This document shows positions 1 to 8,380 of a stretch of 64,000 bases of DNA, piece after piece. Position 1 is the first letter of the stretch; every line of letters begins with the position of its first letter. The stretch is from Deinococcus betulae (GTDB taxonomy: Bacteria; Deinococcota; Deinococci; Deinococcales; Deinococcaceae), in NCBI RefSeq assembly GCF_020166395.1, contig NZ_JAIQXU010000008.1, positions 1 through 64,000 of the forward strand, given 5' to 3'. Both the position numbers and the translations under genes were made by a program. The notes below the pieces were generated by a model. The model was not told the origin of the DNA, made no database searches, and saw only the letters and a program-made list of their open reading frames with translations.

Positions 1-1
1 C

Positions 2-781
2 TATGACGCCAAACGGGGGCTGATCTTCACCGGCAGTGCCCGCACCGGCGACATCTATGCCATTAATGCCAGCACGGGCGCTGTCAGTCTCTTCTCGAAG
101 GGGGGCGGTCAGGGACGCGGCAGTGCGCTCGGCCTGGAACTGGATGCCCAGGGCCGACTGTGGATTGCGGGCGGCACGACCGGCGTCGTCAGTGTTCTCA
201 GCCGTGACGGCGCCCCGGTGGCCAGCATCGCCACGCCGCCTGACCCCAACGCCTACCTGAATGACCTGGCCGCAGGGCCCGACGGCGCGGTGTATGTCAC
301 CGATTCCGGGCGGCCCGTGCTGTGGCGCGTCACCGCAGCGGGGGCGACTCCCTGGCTGGACCTGAATACCACGCCCATCCGGTATAGCAAGGGCATCAAC
401 CTGAACGGCATCGTGGCGACCCCAGATGGCCGCGCGCTGCTGGCGGTTCAGCTGAACACCGGTGATCTGTGGCGCATTGACTTGAAGACCAAGACCGTTC
501 GCAAGGTGATGGGTGGCCTGAACAACGGTGACGGGCTGCTGCTGGACGGCCGCACGCTGTATGTGGCGCGCAATATGGACCAGGTGGTGAGCAAGGTGAT
601 GCTGAGCGCCGATTACACCTCCGGCACCCTGATGGTGGATGAGCCGCTGGCCGGCCTGCGCTTTCCCACGACCCTGGCGGCAGTGGGCACGGACGCCGTG
701 GTGGCTCAGGGCCAGCTGGACAAGTTGCAGGGCGGCACGCCAGAAACGCCCTTCAAGCTCACCCGCTTCAAGAAATTCTGA
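2..781 (+). CDS. SMP-30/gluconolactonase-like beta-propeller protein (5' partial)
   Basis: The gene enters from beyond the left edge; the frame is open from base 2 to TGA at 779-781, giving 259 codons of the C-terminal part. The protein has repeated propeller blades of the form DGAVYVTDS, DGRALLAV and GRTLYVARN, typical of the SMP-30/gluconolactonase/LRE group, whose members are lactonases or ligand-binding propellers. The start and any signal peptide are outside the window, so export and substrate cannot be judged. A strong hairpin about 110 bases downstream ends the transcript. The fold is likely; the reaction is unknown. Confidence 0.7.
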   Translation, partial: YDAKRGLIFTGSARTGDIYAINASTGAVSLFSKGGGQGRGSALGLELDAQGRLWIAGGTTGVVSVLSRDGAPVASIATPPDPNAYLNDLAAGPDGAVYVTDSGRPVLWRVTAAGATPWLDLNTTPIRYSKGINLNGIVATPDGRALLAVQLNTGDLWRIDLKTKTVRKVMGGLNNGDGLLLDGRTLYVARNMDQVVSKVMLSADYTSGTLMVDEPLAGLRFPTTLAAVGTDAVVAQGQLDKLQGGTPETPFKLTRFKKF

Positions 782-889
782 CGATGGTCTTCCGTAGGCC
801 TGGGAATGGGCAAGCGTTCCGACCAGGTCTGCGGAGGGTGTTAGCGAGTCTTAGCCCCTCTTTCTCCTGACCAGCCCTTCGATTTCAGC

Positions 890-920
890 GCCCAGAGCCA
901 TCTGACGGCTCTGGGCTTTG
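890..920 (+). terminator. Rho-independent terminator after the SMP-30-like gene
   Basis: A perfect 10-bp stem, GCCCAGAGCC (890-899) with GGCTCTGGGC (907-916), has a 7-base loop and is followed by TTTGTT. It closes the gene ending at 781. The rest of the 782-1152 gap shows no convincing gene; bases 1138-1152 hold the uppS start signals. Confidence 0.8.
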
Positions 921-1137
921 TTCTGACAGTTTTCTTTCAATGTCTTCAACGTGTTTGCTGCTGTATGAGTCAGAACCACGCTCAAGGCTGACCAATTCGG
1001 GCCACGTCCAGCAGGGCCTGAGGCTCCTGCGTAGTTTTTTGTCAGAAAGCTGTGACAATTGGTTGGAGGAGGCCAGACTATCTGTCTCTGGCGCTGCCGG
1101 GCCCTCTTTTGGCGGATGCCTGCGGCGCAGTGGGCGC

Positions 1138-1143
1138 TACACT
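1138..1143 (+). promoter_or_regulatory. -10 element of a leaderless uppS transcript
   Basis: TACACT lies 9 bases before the ATG at 1153 and no Shine-Dalgarno sequence is present. In Deinococcus a TANNNT hexamer this close to a start codon marks transcription beginning at or next to the start codon. It supports 1153 over the in-frame upstream start at 940. Confidence 0.6.
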
Positions 1144-1152
1144 GGGCGCGAT

Positions 1153-1983
1153 ATGTCGTCCGAGGCTGCACAACTCGCTGTCCGTACCCTTCAGAAGGCG
1201 AGAAACGCGGCCCGCAGCGCCCTGGTGTGGGGGTACGAACAGCGCCTGGGCCGCGACGTGCAGGCCCACGGCCGCCTGCCCCGCCACCTGGGGCTGATTC
1301 TGGACGGCAACCGCCGCTTTGCCCGCGCCAGTGGCCTTCAGCGGGAAGTGGGCCATTCATTTGGCGCCGACAAGGCGCACGAGGTCTTGCAGTGGTGCCT
1401 GGAACTGGGCATTCCGGCGGCGACCATCTGGGTGCTGTCTACCGACAACACCAGCCGTGACCCCAACGAGCTGGCGCATATCCTGTCGCTGCTGGAGCGA
1501 GAGGCGCGCAACCTGGCCACCGACCCCCGCATTCATGCCAACCGGGTGCGGGTGCGCGCCATTGGGCAGCACGAGGGTTTTCCGCCGCAGGTGCTGGCCG
1601 CGCTGCAAGACCTAGAAGCGAAGACAGCCGACTACGACGGCATGCGCCTGAATATCGCCGTGGGCTACGGAGGCCGTGAAGAAATCGTGGACGCCGTCAA
1701 AATCCATCTGCACCGCCAGGCCCAGGCAGGGCTGAGTCTGGACGAGGTGGCGCGCACCTTGCAGCCCAGCGACATCAGCGCCCATCTGTACGCCGCCGAT
1801 GTCCCCGACCCTGACTTTATTATCCGCACGAGCGGCGAGATCCGCCTGTCTGGGTTCATGCTGTGGCAGAGCGTGTATTCCGAGTATTACTTCTGTGATG
1901 TCTACTGGCCTGGCTTTCGGCGCGTGGATTTTCTGCGTGCTCTACGAGAATTTCAGGGTCGTGAGCGCCGCTTCGGCCGCTGA
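1153..1983 (+). CDS. uppS: Isoprenyl transferase (cis-prenyltransferase, UppS family)
   Basis: The 276-residue enzyme condenses isopentenyl diphosphate onto an allylic diphosphate in cis to make polyprenyl carriers such as undecaprenyl diphosphate for cell-wall synthesis. The pyrophosphate-binding motif is LDGNRRFA (Asp51) and the C-terminal signature begins RTSGEIRLSGF (about residue 225), followed by LWQSVYSEYYF. E. coli UppS has GNGRWA and RTGGEHRISNF at these places, so this belongs to a divergent branch; some members make shorter chains. The start at 1153 is set by the -10 hexamer at 1138. Polyprenyl synthase at 47226 is the trans counterpart. The family call is firm, the chain length is not. 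Confidence 0.9.
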   Translation: MSSEAAQLAVRTLQKARNAARSALVWGYEQRLGRDVQAHGRLPRHLGLILDGNRRFARASGLQREVGHSFGADKAHEVLQWCLELGIPAATIWVLSTDNTSRDPNELAHILSLLEREARNLATDPRIHANRVRVRAIGQHEGFPPQVLAALQDLEAKTADYDGMRLNIAVGYGGREEIVDAVKIHLHRQAQAGLSLDEVARTLQPSDISAHLYAADVPDPDFIIRTSGEIRLSGFMLWQSVYSEYYFCDVYWPGFRRVDFLRALREFQGRERRFGR

Positions 1984-2312
1984 GCATCAGCTTTGAAGAG
2001 GCGCGGCAAAGAGTCGCGGAGAATCTTCGTTCGGTCAGTGCCTGAAGCTAGAGAAACCTAAATTTGCCCGTCTGATGCAGCCCTGGTATGACCTACCTTC
2101 CCGGCGATTCCATGCTGGCCGATCAGAAAGCAGAAGCACTTGACGTGCCGTCCTCACGCCAGCGTCTTTACGACGGCTGGGCGGTAGGTCTGCTGAGAGT
2201 CTGGCCTGAAATTGGCCTCGCTGCTTGCTGACTTACAAAGCCTGCCTTCTAGCTGCTTCGGTCAGTTGAAGGCTGCATGAGGGCCAGGGCGCTCTTAAGG
2301 CCTTCTCCCTCC
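1984..2312. other. Intergenic stretch without a recognised gene
   Basis: About 330 bases between uppS and a cluster of hairpins. I see no open frame with a ribosome site, no tRNA, and no repeat shared with the rest of the window. Confidence 0.5.
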
Positions 2313-2386
2313 AAAGACGCCCCCAACGGGGGAAATAAAAGACACAAAAAGCCTGAAATGGGCGTCTTTTTCAAGCGTTTCAGGCT
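2313..2386 (+). terminator. Cluster of overlapping, mutually exclusive hairpins
   Basis: Three inverted repeats interlock. AAAGACGCCC (2313-2322) pairs with GGGCGTCTTT (2360-2369), which runs into a T tract. CCCCC/GGGGG (2320-2332) competes with its left arm. AGCCTGAAA (2350-2358) pairs with TTTCAGGCT (2378-2386), placing the GGGCGTC arm in its loop. It lies upstream of the promoter at 2419, so it more likely ends incoming transcription than attenuates the DUF11 operon. Confidence 0.55.
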
Positions 2387-2418
2387 GAGATTCTAGGACT
2401 CTGGAGCATTTCCTACAG

Positions 2419-2447
2419 TTGACCCTTGGTCATCTTAATCTTACAAA
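2419..2447 (+). promoter_or_regulatory. Sigma-70-type promoter of the DUF11 operon
   Basis: TTGACC (2419-2424) and TACAAA (2442-2447) are separated by 17 bases. The leader to the first gene would be about 110 bases and ends in the ribosome site AAGGAG. TTGACA at 2489 has no matching -10 at the right distance. Confidence 0.55.
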
Positions 2448-2562
2448 TTATCTGTAAGCAGGGCGTAAGAGGACCAAATTTACGCTCCTTGACAGTTGCG
2501 GCGGTCATCACCGCGCACTCCCGGCCCTCAGAATTAACCGCCCGTTTATGAAGGAGACTGAG

Positions 2563-3069
2563 ATGAAACGCCCCTTGCTCACTGCGCTGGTTCTGGTGGC
2601 CGCTGGCGTTGCTGCCGCGCAGACCGCGCAAACCGTGTCGCCCGTGACCCTGAGCCTCACCATGAGTCTGGTGCGGAACGTCACGGTTGGTGGCAAGGTC
2701 ACCGAGCAGCTGACCCCCAACCCCGGCAATGTGTTGCCCGGCGCCGTGCTGAGCCAGGTCGTGACCGCGCGCAACACCACCACCAAGTCCATTGTTAACC
2801 TGCCCATCACGCTGCCCGTTCCCAAGAACACGGTGTATCTGGCACCCGAGCAGGGCCTCGACGCCACCCGCGCCGAATACTCCATTGACGGCGGAAAGAC
2901 CTTTGCGGCCGCGCCCCTGAAAAAGACTGTGACCGTCACGCAAAACGGCAAGACGGTCCAGAAAGAAGTTGAAGTGAAGCCCAGCGAATACACCACCGTT
3001 CGCTGGATGGTTCGTGAACTCCCTGCTAACCAGACGCTGAAGCTCGGCTACCGCGTTCAGGTCAAGTAA
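2563..3069 (+). CDS. Small exported DUF11-like protein, first gene of the envelope operon
   Basis: The 168-residue protein begins MKRPLLTALVLVAAGVAAAQ, a clear Sec signal peptide. The mature part resembles one conserved-repeat (DUF11-type) immunoglobulin-like domain, with a positive NTTTKSIVNLPITLPVP segment near residue 78 and a C-terminal LKLGYRVQVK strand. It has no cysteine and no anchor. The start is set by AAGGAG at 2551; the in-frame ATG at 2548 lies before that site. It opens the operon and is followed 23 bases later by the next DUF11 gene. A structural role at the cell surface or in the periplasm is inferred. Confidence 0.75.
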   Translation: MKRPLLTALVLVAAGVAAAQTAQTVSPVTLSLTMSLVRNVTVGGKVTEQLTPNPGNVLPGAVLSQVVTARNTTTKSIVNLPITLPVPKNTVYLAPEQGLDATRAEYSIDGGKTFAAAPLKKTVTVTQNGKTVQKEVEVKPSEYTTVRWMVRELPANQTLKLGYRVQVK

Positions 3070-3092
3070 CCCCCATGTTCCGGAGGAACCCC

Positions 3093-5402
3093 ATGAAGAA
3101 AAGCACTGCCCTCTTTGCTGTAATGGCCGCTCTCTCGGTCGGCACCGCCAGCGCCGCTGGCACCATCGCCGGCACCACCATTCAGAACACCGCCAGCGCC
3201 AGCTTCCAGGACCCGGCGAACACCGCTAACACCATCAGCAGCACCTCCAACACAGTGAACACCGTCGTGCTGCCCAAGCCCGGCTTTGACATCGTGTTCA
3301 CGGGTGGCACCGCTGACGGCGGCACCCAAAACGACATCACCACCACTACCGTGCAGGTGACGGGCGCCGTGCCTGGCCAGCGCGTGGTGACCAGTTACTC
3401 TGTGGTCAACAACGGCAACGTGGCCCTGACCGTGGCTCTCACCGCCGACGCCACCGGAGCCAACGCCGGTCAGACGGTGCAGTACTTCCTGGATGCCAAC
3501 GGCGACGGCGTGGCCGACAACGCCACCCCGCTGACCTCGGTGACCCTGAACCCCGACGACCCCGCCACCACCGGCACGGACGAAGGCATCGTGAAGATCG
3601 TTCAGGTGGTCACCCTGCCCACCGACCCCGCGCAGATCAACGTGAACAGCATCTTCGGTGCCTCGCCCGAGGGCGTTGTGACCGGCACCCAGGGCGCCGA
3701 CCCGCTGGTCACCCCCGGCAACGGCTACGCAAACGGCAGCGCCAACTACGAAGACGGCAAGGCCGTGGACACCGACCGCCAGTTCGTCCGCATTCGCGTG
3801 TTTGCGCCGAACCTGGACAACCTGCCCAACTCTGGGCCCTCGAACCCCGTGGATTCGGCGGGCACCCCGATTACCGACCCCACCAAAGTGCCGCCCATCA
3901 CCAACGTGGACGTGCCCACCGAGACCACTGGCAAGACCGGCGATAACACCCCAGTCGTGACCACCCCCGGCTACCGCAACCCCACCACGCCGGCAGGCGA
4001 CCCCACTATCGGCGGCACACCCATCACCCCCAATGTGGCCGGCGACGCCCAGATTGCCTACCCCACCGCCGACACCAACAACACCCCCGACGTGGTGACC
4101 TTTACCAACAACCTGGTCAACCGCAGCGGCGCCACCGACACCGTGCAGCTGTTCCCGGCACTGGCCAACGGCACGGTAGACCCGGCCTACACCTTTAACG
4201 CCGCCACTGGTGTCTTTACCAACACCACCACTGGCGTGAGCATCCGCTTCCTGGACCCCATCACGGGCGCGCCCATCGCGGTATCCACCGATCCCAACAA
4301 CCCCACGGTGGCGCAGTACCCCACGGTCTCGATCCCTACTGGCAAGACGGCCGTGTACCGCACCGAAGTGACCTTCCCCGACCCCGACGACAGCAACCCT
4401 GTGGCAGCCGTCACGGTCCTGGTAGGCGCCGACTCGCTCAAAGACGCCGACCTGACTTCCAACAGCACTACCACTGACATCATCCTGCCGCCCGCCATGC
4501 AGTTTGGTGACGCGACGGCGGCCCTGGGCACCGTGCCGACCCCCACCCCGGTGCAGACCGTCAACCCCAACGGCGCGACGGGCGGCGTCAGCAGCCCGGA
4601 CGGCGGCGGCGCAGCCGGCGACCGCACGGCCGTGTTCTCGATGGACGTGGTGAACAACGGGCAGTACAACGACAGCTACACCCTGGTGGGCAGCGTGACC
4701 CTGACCGACGCCACCACGAGCGCCACCACGGTCGTGCCGGTGCGCTACTACGCCCCTGACGGCACCATCCTGCCCCGCGTCAGCAACGACCCGAACAGCG
4801 CGGACTACAACAAGTTCATTACCCCCGTGCTGGCCCCCGGCACCGAGTACAAGCCTTACGCGGTCATTCAGACCCTGGCCAACACGGCCACGGGTGACTA
4901 CCTGGTGTCGCAGACGGCCACGGCCAACTACAGCACCATCGTCCTGACCGACAACAATGACATTGTGCGCGTCTCGGCCAACGGCAGCGTGAACGTGGCC
5001 AAGTTCGTGGCCAAGGCCGGTGTGGCGGCCGCCACCAACCCCGCCAACGGCATTGACAACCCCGCTGGTTACACCGCCACGGGGGCCAACGGCGCCCAGC
5101 CCGGCGCGAACATCAGCTACCGCATCATCGGCAAGAACACCTACAACAGCGCTGTGACCGGCTTCTTCCTGCGTGACACCGTGCCGGCCAACACCACCTT
5201 TGCCAGCGTGGCCCTGAACCCCGTGCCCACCCGCACGATCTACCGCGTCAACGGCGGCGCCTGGAGCGTCACCGCCCCCGCCGCAGGCTTGGCGGCTGGC
5301 ACCGTGATCGACGTCGCCCTGGACGCCGACGCCAACAACCAGCCCGATAGCCTGGCCGCCGGCGCCAGCCTGAGTGCCGACTTCGTGGTGACGGTTAAGT
5401 AA
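3093..5402 (+). CDS. Large exported DUF11-repeat surface protein (769 aa)
   Basis: The protein starts with a signal peptide (MKKSTALFAVMAALSVGTASA) followed by AGTIAGTTIQNTASASF, a motif shared with the next gene at its mature N-terminus. The body is rich in Thr, Asn, Asp and Pro and reads as several beta-sandwich repeats; the last (about residues 655-769) is a recognisable DUF11 domain with the phrase ISYRIIGKNTYNSAVTGFFL. It contains no cysteine. GGAGG at 3082-3086 fixes the start. It has no SLH domain or sorting signal, so how it is retained at the surface is unclear. A structural envelope role is inferred from composition and operon context. Confidence 0.75.
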   Translation: MKKSTALFAVMAALSVGTASAAGTIAGTTIQNTASASFQDPANTANTISSTSNTVNTVVLPKPGFDIVFTGGTADGGTQNDITTTTVQVTGAVPGQRVVTSYSVVNNGNVALTVALTADATGANAGQTVQYFLDANGDGVADNATPLTSVTLNPDDPATTGTDEGIVKIVQVVTLPTDPAQINVNSIFGASPEGVVTGTQGADPLVTPGNGYANGSANYEDGKAVDTDRQFVRIRVFAPNLDNLPNSGPSNPVDSAGTPITDPTKVPPITNVDVPTETTGKTGDNTPVVTTPGYRNPTTPAGDPTIGGTPITPNVAGDAQIAYPTADTNNTPDVVTFTNNLVNRSGATDTVQLFPALANGTVDPAYTFNAATGVFTNTTTGVSIRFLDPITGAPIAVSTDPNNPTVAQYPTVSIPTGKTAVYRTEVTFPDPDDSNPVAAVTVLVGADSLKDADLTSNSTTTDIILPPAMQFGDATAALGTVPTPTPVQTVNPNGATGGVSSPDGGGAAGDRTAVFSMDVVNNGQYNDSYTLVGSVTLTDATTSATTVVPVRYYAPDGTILPRVSNDPNSADYNKFITPVLAPGTEYKPYAVIQTLANTATGDYLVSQTATANYSTIVLTDNNDIVRVSANGSVNVAKFVAKAGVAAATNPANGIDNPAGYTATGANGAQPGANISYRIIGKNTYNSAVTGFFLRDTVPANTTFASVALNPVPTRTIYRVNGGAWSVTAPAAGLAAGTVIDVALDADANNQPDSLAAGASLSADFVVTVK

Positions 5403-5414
5403 GCCCCTTTCTGC

Positions 5415-5448
5415 GCCCCGGCGTGGCCTGCGCCGCGCCGGGGCTTTT
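5415..5448 (+). terminator. Hairpin terminator inside the DUF11 operon
   Basis: GCCCCGGCG (5415-5423) pairs with CGCCGGGGC (5436-5444) and is followed by TTTT. It follows the 769-residue gene and could reduce transcription of the three larger genes downstream, giving more of the first two proteins. No good promoter was seen in 5449-5576. Confidence 0.75.
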
Positions 5449-5576
5449 CCGTTGCTCGCCTTCCTGCTCCCTTTTTTCTGTCACAGCCCCGTCAGAACAC
5501 CAGACCTATTTTTTGACCAGGCACGTTTTTGTGCGCCCCCCGATTCCCCCTGCACCCCCTCTAAGGAGACCCCCTC

Positions 5577-8378
5577 TTGAAGCGCTCCCCCTTTCTGTCT
5601 GCCACGCTGGCCTTGACTGGACTTCTCAGCGCCGCCGCGCCGGCCCTGGCCGCCACCCCAGCCGGCACCGAAATCGTGAACCAGGCGACGGCCGAATATG
5701 TGCCGCCCGTACCGGACGACCGTGGCCTGGCCACCTCAAACGTGGTGCGCACTGTGGTGCAGGCGGTGTGCTCGGTCAGCGTGACCCCCGACGGCACCGT
5801 GGCTCAGCCTGGTCAGCGTGCTGACCTGCTGCCCGGCGAACGGGCGGTCTTTGCCTACAGCGTGGTCAATACCGGCAACACCACCGGCGAGTTTCCCGTG
5901 CTGGCCCGCTTTGAACAGGCCAGCACTCTGACCCCACAGGCGCGTGTGGTGCGCGACCTGAACGGCAACGGTCAGCCCGACGCGGCCGAGCCCGACGTCA
6001 CCAGCGTGGCGCTGGCCCCTGACGAACGCGCCGCGCTGCTGCTGGTGGTCGAGACCAGCCCCGCCGCCGACGCCCAGGGAGACGCCTACGCCAACCTGGT
6101 GGCGTCCTGCGCTGGCGGCGAGAGTACTGACAGCAACAACGTCAGCCTGGTGCGCGTGGGGCCGCCCCCGGTGCTGGGCGTGCAAAAGACCTTCAGTCCC
6201 TCGCTGGTGCGGCCTGGCAGCGAAACCACCGTGACGGTGACCAGCCGCAACAGTGGCCAGGGCGAGAGCCGCGAGGTGGTGCTGACCGACCTGCTGGCCG
6301 ACCAGATTGCCCTGGGCCTGGTGTTTGTGCCCGGCAGCGCCCGCACGAACGTGGGCATCCTGGAATACACCACCGACGGCACCACCTGGACCGAGCAGGA
6401 GGTTCAGCCGGTGCGCGGCGTGCGCGTGCGCGTTGAGCGCCTGGCCCCTAGCGCCGCCATCACCCTGACTTTCCGGATGCTCGCCACTGGCCAGGCCGAG
6501 GGCCGCGTGATTCCTAACACCGCCACCGCTCGCACGAGTGGCCGTGAAGTCTCGGGCAGCGCCAGCGCCGACGTGCGGTACCTGCCGGCCGTGGCCATTG
6601 GCCCCGTGGGCAACCCCGAAGCCCCCGAGGGCAGCGCCGCCGACACCCAGCAAAAGTCCTTTGCGGTGGTGGGGCAGCTGGTGTGCTTTGACCACACCGC
6701 CAAGAACACCGGGGACGTGCGCGACAACTTCCGCCTGACGGTCACCTATCCCCAGGGCGCGGCGCGCGCCGAGGTGCAGGGCGAGAACGGTCAGCCGCTG
6801 GTGCAGCCGCTCGTGCTGGAACCCGGCCAGACGGCCTTTGTGCGGGTGTGCTACGACGCCCAGCAGGCGGGCCCCATGGACGCGCTGGTGACCATCACCG
6901 GGGACCGGGGAGAGAGCAACGCCACCCGTGACCAGATTGCGGCCGTGGAAGCAGGCCTGCCCGAACTGCGCAAGTCGTACGTGGCGACCACCCAGGGCAC
7001 AGGCGGCCAGGTGGTCACGGTGCCGGACGGCGGCACTGTGGCAGCCGGCGACACGATCACCTACACCCTGACCGTGCGTAACCCCTACGCCCGGCCCCTC
7101 ACGAACGCGGTGGCCAGCGACCCCATTCCCGCCCATGTGGACTTCAAGGAGGCCTCGGCCGGCGGCGTGGTCAGCGGTCAGCCCGGCGCGCAGACGGTCA
7201 CCTGGGCCCTGGGCACCCTGCAACCCGGTGAAGCCCGCACCCTGACCATTACCACCCAGGTCTCCACCCGCGCTGTGGACGGCGAGGCGCTGCGCAACGT
7301 CTTTAACCTGGTCACCACCGAATTGACGGCGCCTCTGCCCAGCAACGAGGTGCTGACGCCCGTATGGACGGCGCAGCTGCTGATCCGTAAGGACGTGAGT
7401 GCCCAGGAAGCCGGGTTTGGCGACCGCCTGACCTACACCCTGAACATCACCAATGCCTCGGCCACCACGGCCATCGTGAACGCGGTGATTACCGACACCC
7501 CGGCGCGCGGCCTGGAGTACATCCCCGGCACCAGCCTGCTTAACGGGCAGCCGCTGGCCGACCCAACCATCGAGGGGGGCGTGCTGCGCTGGTCTGTCGC
7601 CGAGCTGCCGGCTGGGCGCACCGTCACCATCGCCTACCAGACCCGCGTGACCCCCGAGGCCACCGGCCAGCTGGTCAACACCGTGCAGGTCAGCGGCACC
7701 GGGGCCGGCGGTGTGGCGCGCGCCATTGCCAGCAACCGCGCCACCGCTGTGACTAAACTCAATCCCCTCAAGTTTGCGCCGCTGGCAGACCTGCTGGGCA
7801 CCGTGTTCGTGGACCGCAACCGCAACGGCCTCTTTGACCCGCTGCTGGACACCCCGGTGCAGGGCGCGCGCGTGCTGCTGGCGGGCGGGCGTCAGGTGCT
7901 GACCGATCCGGCCGGGCGCTACTCGTTCCCGAACGTGGCCTACGGCACCCAGGCGCTGCGTCTGGACCCGGCCTCGGCGCCCTATCCGCCGCTGCATGTG
8001 CCGCAGGACGGGGGCCTGAGCGGCACCCAGACAGTGTTCGTGCGCGGCCTGACCAGCGTGGACTTCCCGCTGGCGCCGCTGGGCGGTGACATTGATGCCC
8101 TGCGCCGCACCGTGCTGCTCGTGGGCGACGTGCGCGTGGAAAAAGCGGTGTATGTGGTCGAGGGCGGCTACGTGGTCACCCTGCGCGTGGTCAGCCCCCG
8201 CGCCCTGGAGGCGGTGAGTCTGCTGGACCCCCTGCCAGACGGCGCAGTTCTGAAAGAAGGCCGCAATACCTACAGCGGTAACTTGGCCGCAGGTGAACTG
8301 AATCTCACCTACCGCTTCGACTGGACGGGCGAGCCGCGTGCGGCCACCACCGATCCGTCGCTGAGCTGGAGGTACTAA
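5577..8378 (+). CDS. Exported DUF11-repeat protein with SdrD_B-like domain (933 aa)
   Basis: Translation starts at TTG 5577, eight bases after AGGAG. After the signal peptide comes the shared motif [13 protein letters not shown]. The body has four or more DUF11 repeats, recognisable by phrases such as [20 protein letters not shown] and [13 protein letters not shown]. At about residues 737-800 there is a Cna_B/SdrD_B-like fold ([14 protein letters not shown], then [11 protein letters not shown]). The protein ends in an aromatic residue (WRY). The next gene starts two bases after its stop, so the two proteins are probably made together. A surface structural protein is the best reading; no enzyme motif is seen. 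Confidence 0.75.
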   Translation: MKRSPFLSATLALTGLLSAAAPALAATPAGTEIVNQATAEYVPPVPDDRGLATSNVVRTVVQAVCSVSVTPDGTVAQPGQRADLLPGERAVFAYSVVNTGNTTGEFPVLARFEQASTLTPQARVVRDLNGNGQPDAAEPDVTSVALAPDERAALLLVVETSPAADAQGDAYANLVASCAGGESTDSNNVSLVRVGPPPVLGVQKTFSPSLVRPGSETTVTVTSRNSGQGESREVVLTDLLADQIALGLVFVPGSARTNVGILEYTTDGTTWTEQEVQPVRGVRVRVERLAPSAAITLTFRMLATGQAEGRVIPNTATARTSGREVSGSASADVRYLPAVAIGPVGNPEAPEGSAADTQQKSFAVVGQLVCFDHTAKNTGDVRDNFRLTVTYPQGAARAEVQGENGQPLVQPLVLEPGQTAFVRVCYDAQQAGPMDALVTITGDRGESNATRDQIAAVEAGLPELRKSYVATTQGTGGQVVTVPDGGTVAAGDTITYTLTVRNPYARPLTNAVASDPIPAHVDFKEASAGGVVSGQPGAQTVTWALGTLQPGEARTLTITTQVSTRAVDGEALRNVFNLVTTELTAPLPSNEVLTPVWTAQLLIRKDVSAQEAGFGDRLTYTLNITNASATTAIVNAVITDTPARGLEYIPGTSLLNGQPLADPTIEGGVLRWSVAELPAGRTVTIAYQTRVTPEATGQLVNTVQVSGTGAGGVARAIASNRATAVTKLNPLKFAPLADLLGTVFVDRNRNGLFDPLLDTPVQGARVLLAGGRQVLTDPAGRYSFPNVAYGTQALRLDPASAPYPPLHVPQDGGLSGTQTVFVRGLTSVDFPLAPLGGDIDALRRTVLLVGDVRVEKAVYVVEGGYVVTLRVVSPRALEAVSLLDPLPDGAVLKEGRNTYSGNLAAGELNLTYRFDWTGEPRAATTDPSLSWRY

Positions 8379-8380
8379 GC

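Noticed and set aside
2489..2494. TTGACA at 2489 as the DUF11 operon -35
   Set aside because: No -10-like hexamer at 16-18 bases downstream; the pair at 2419/2442 is better.
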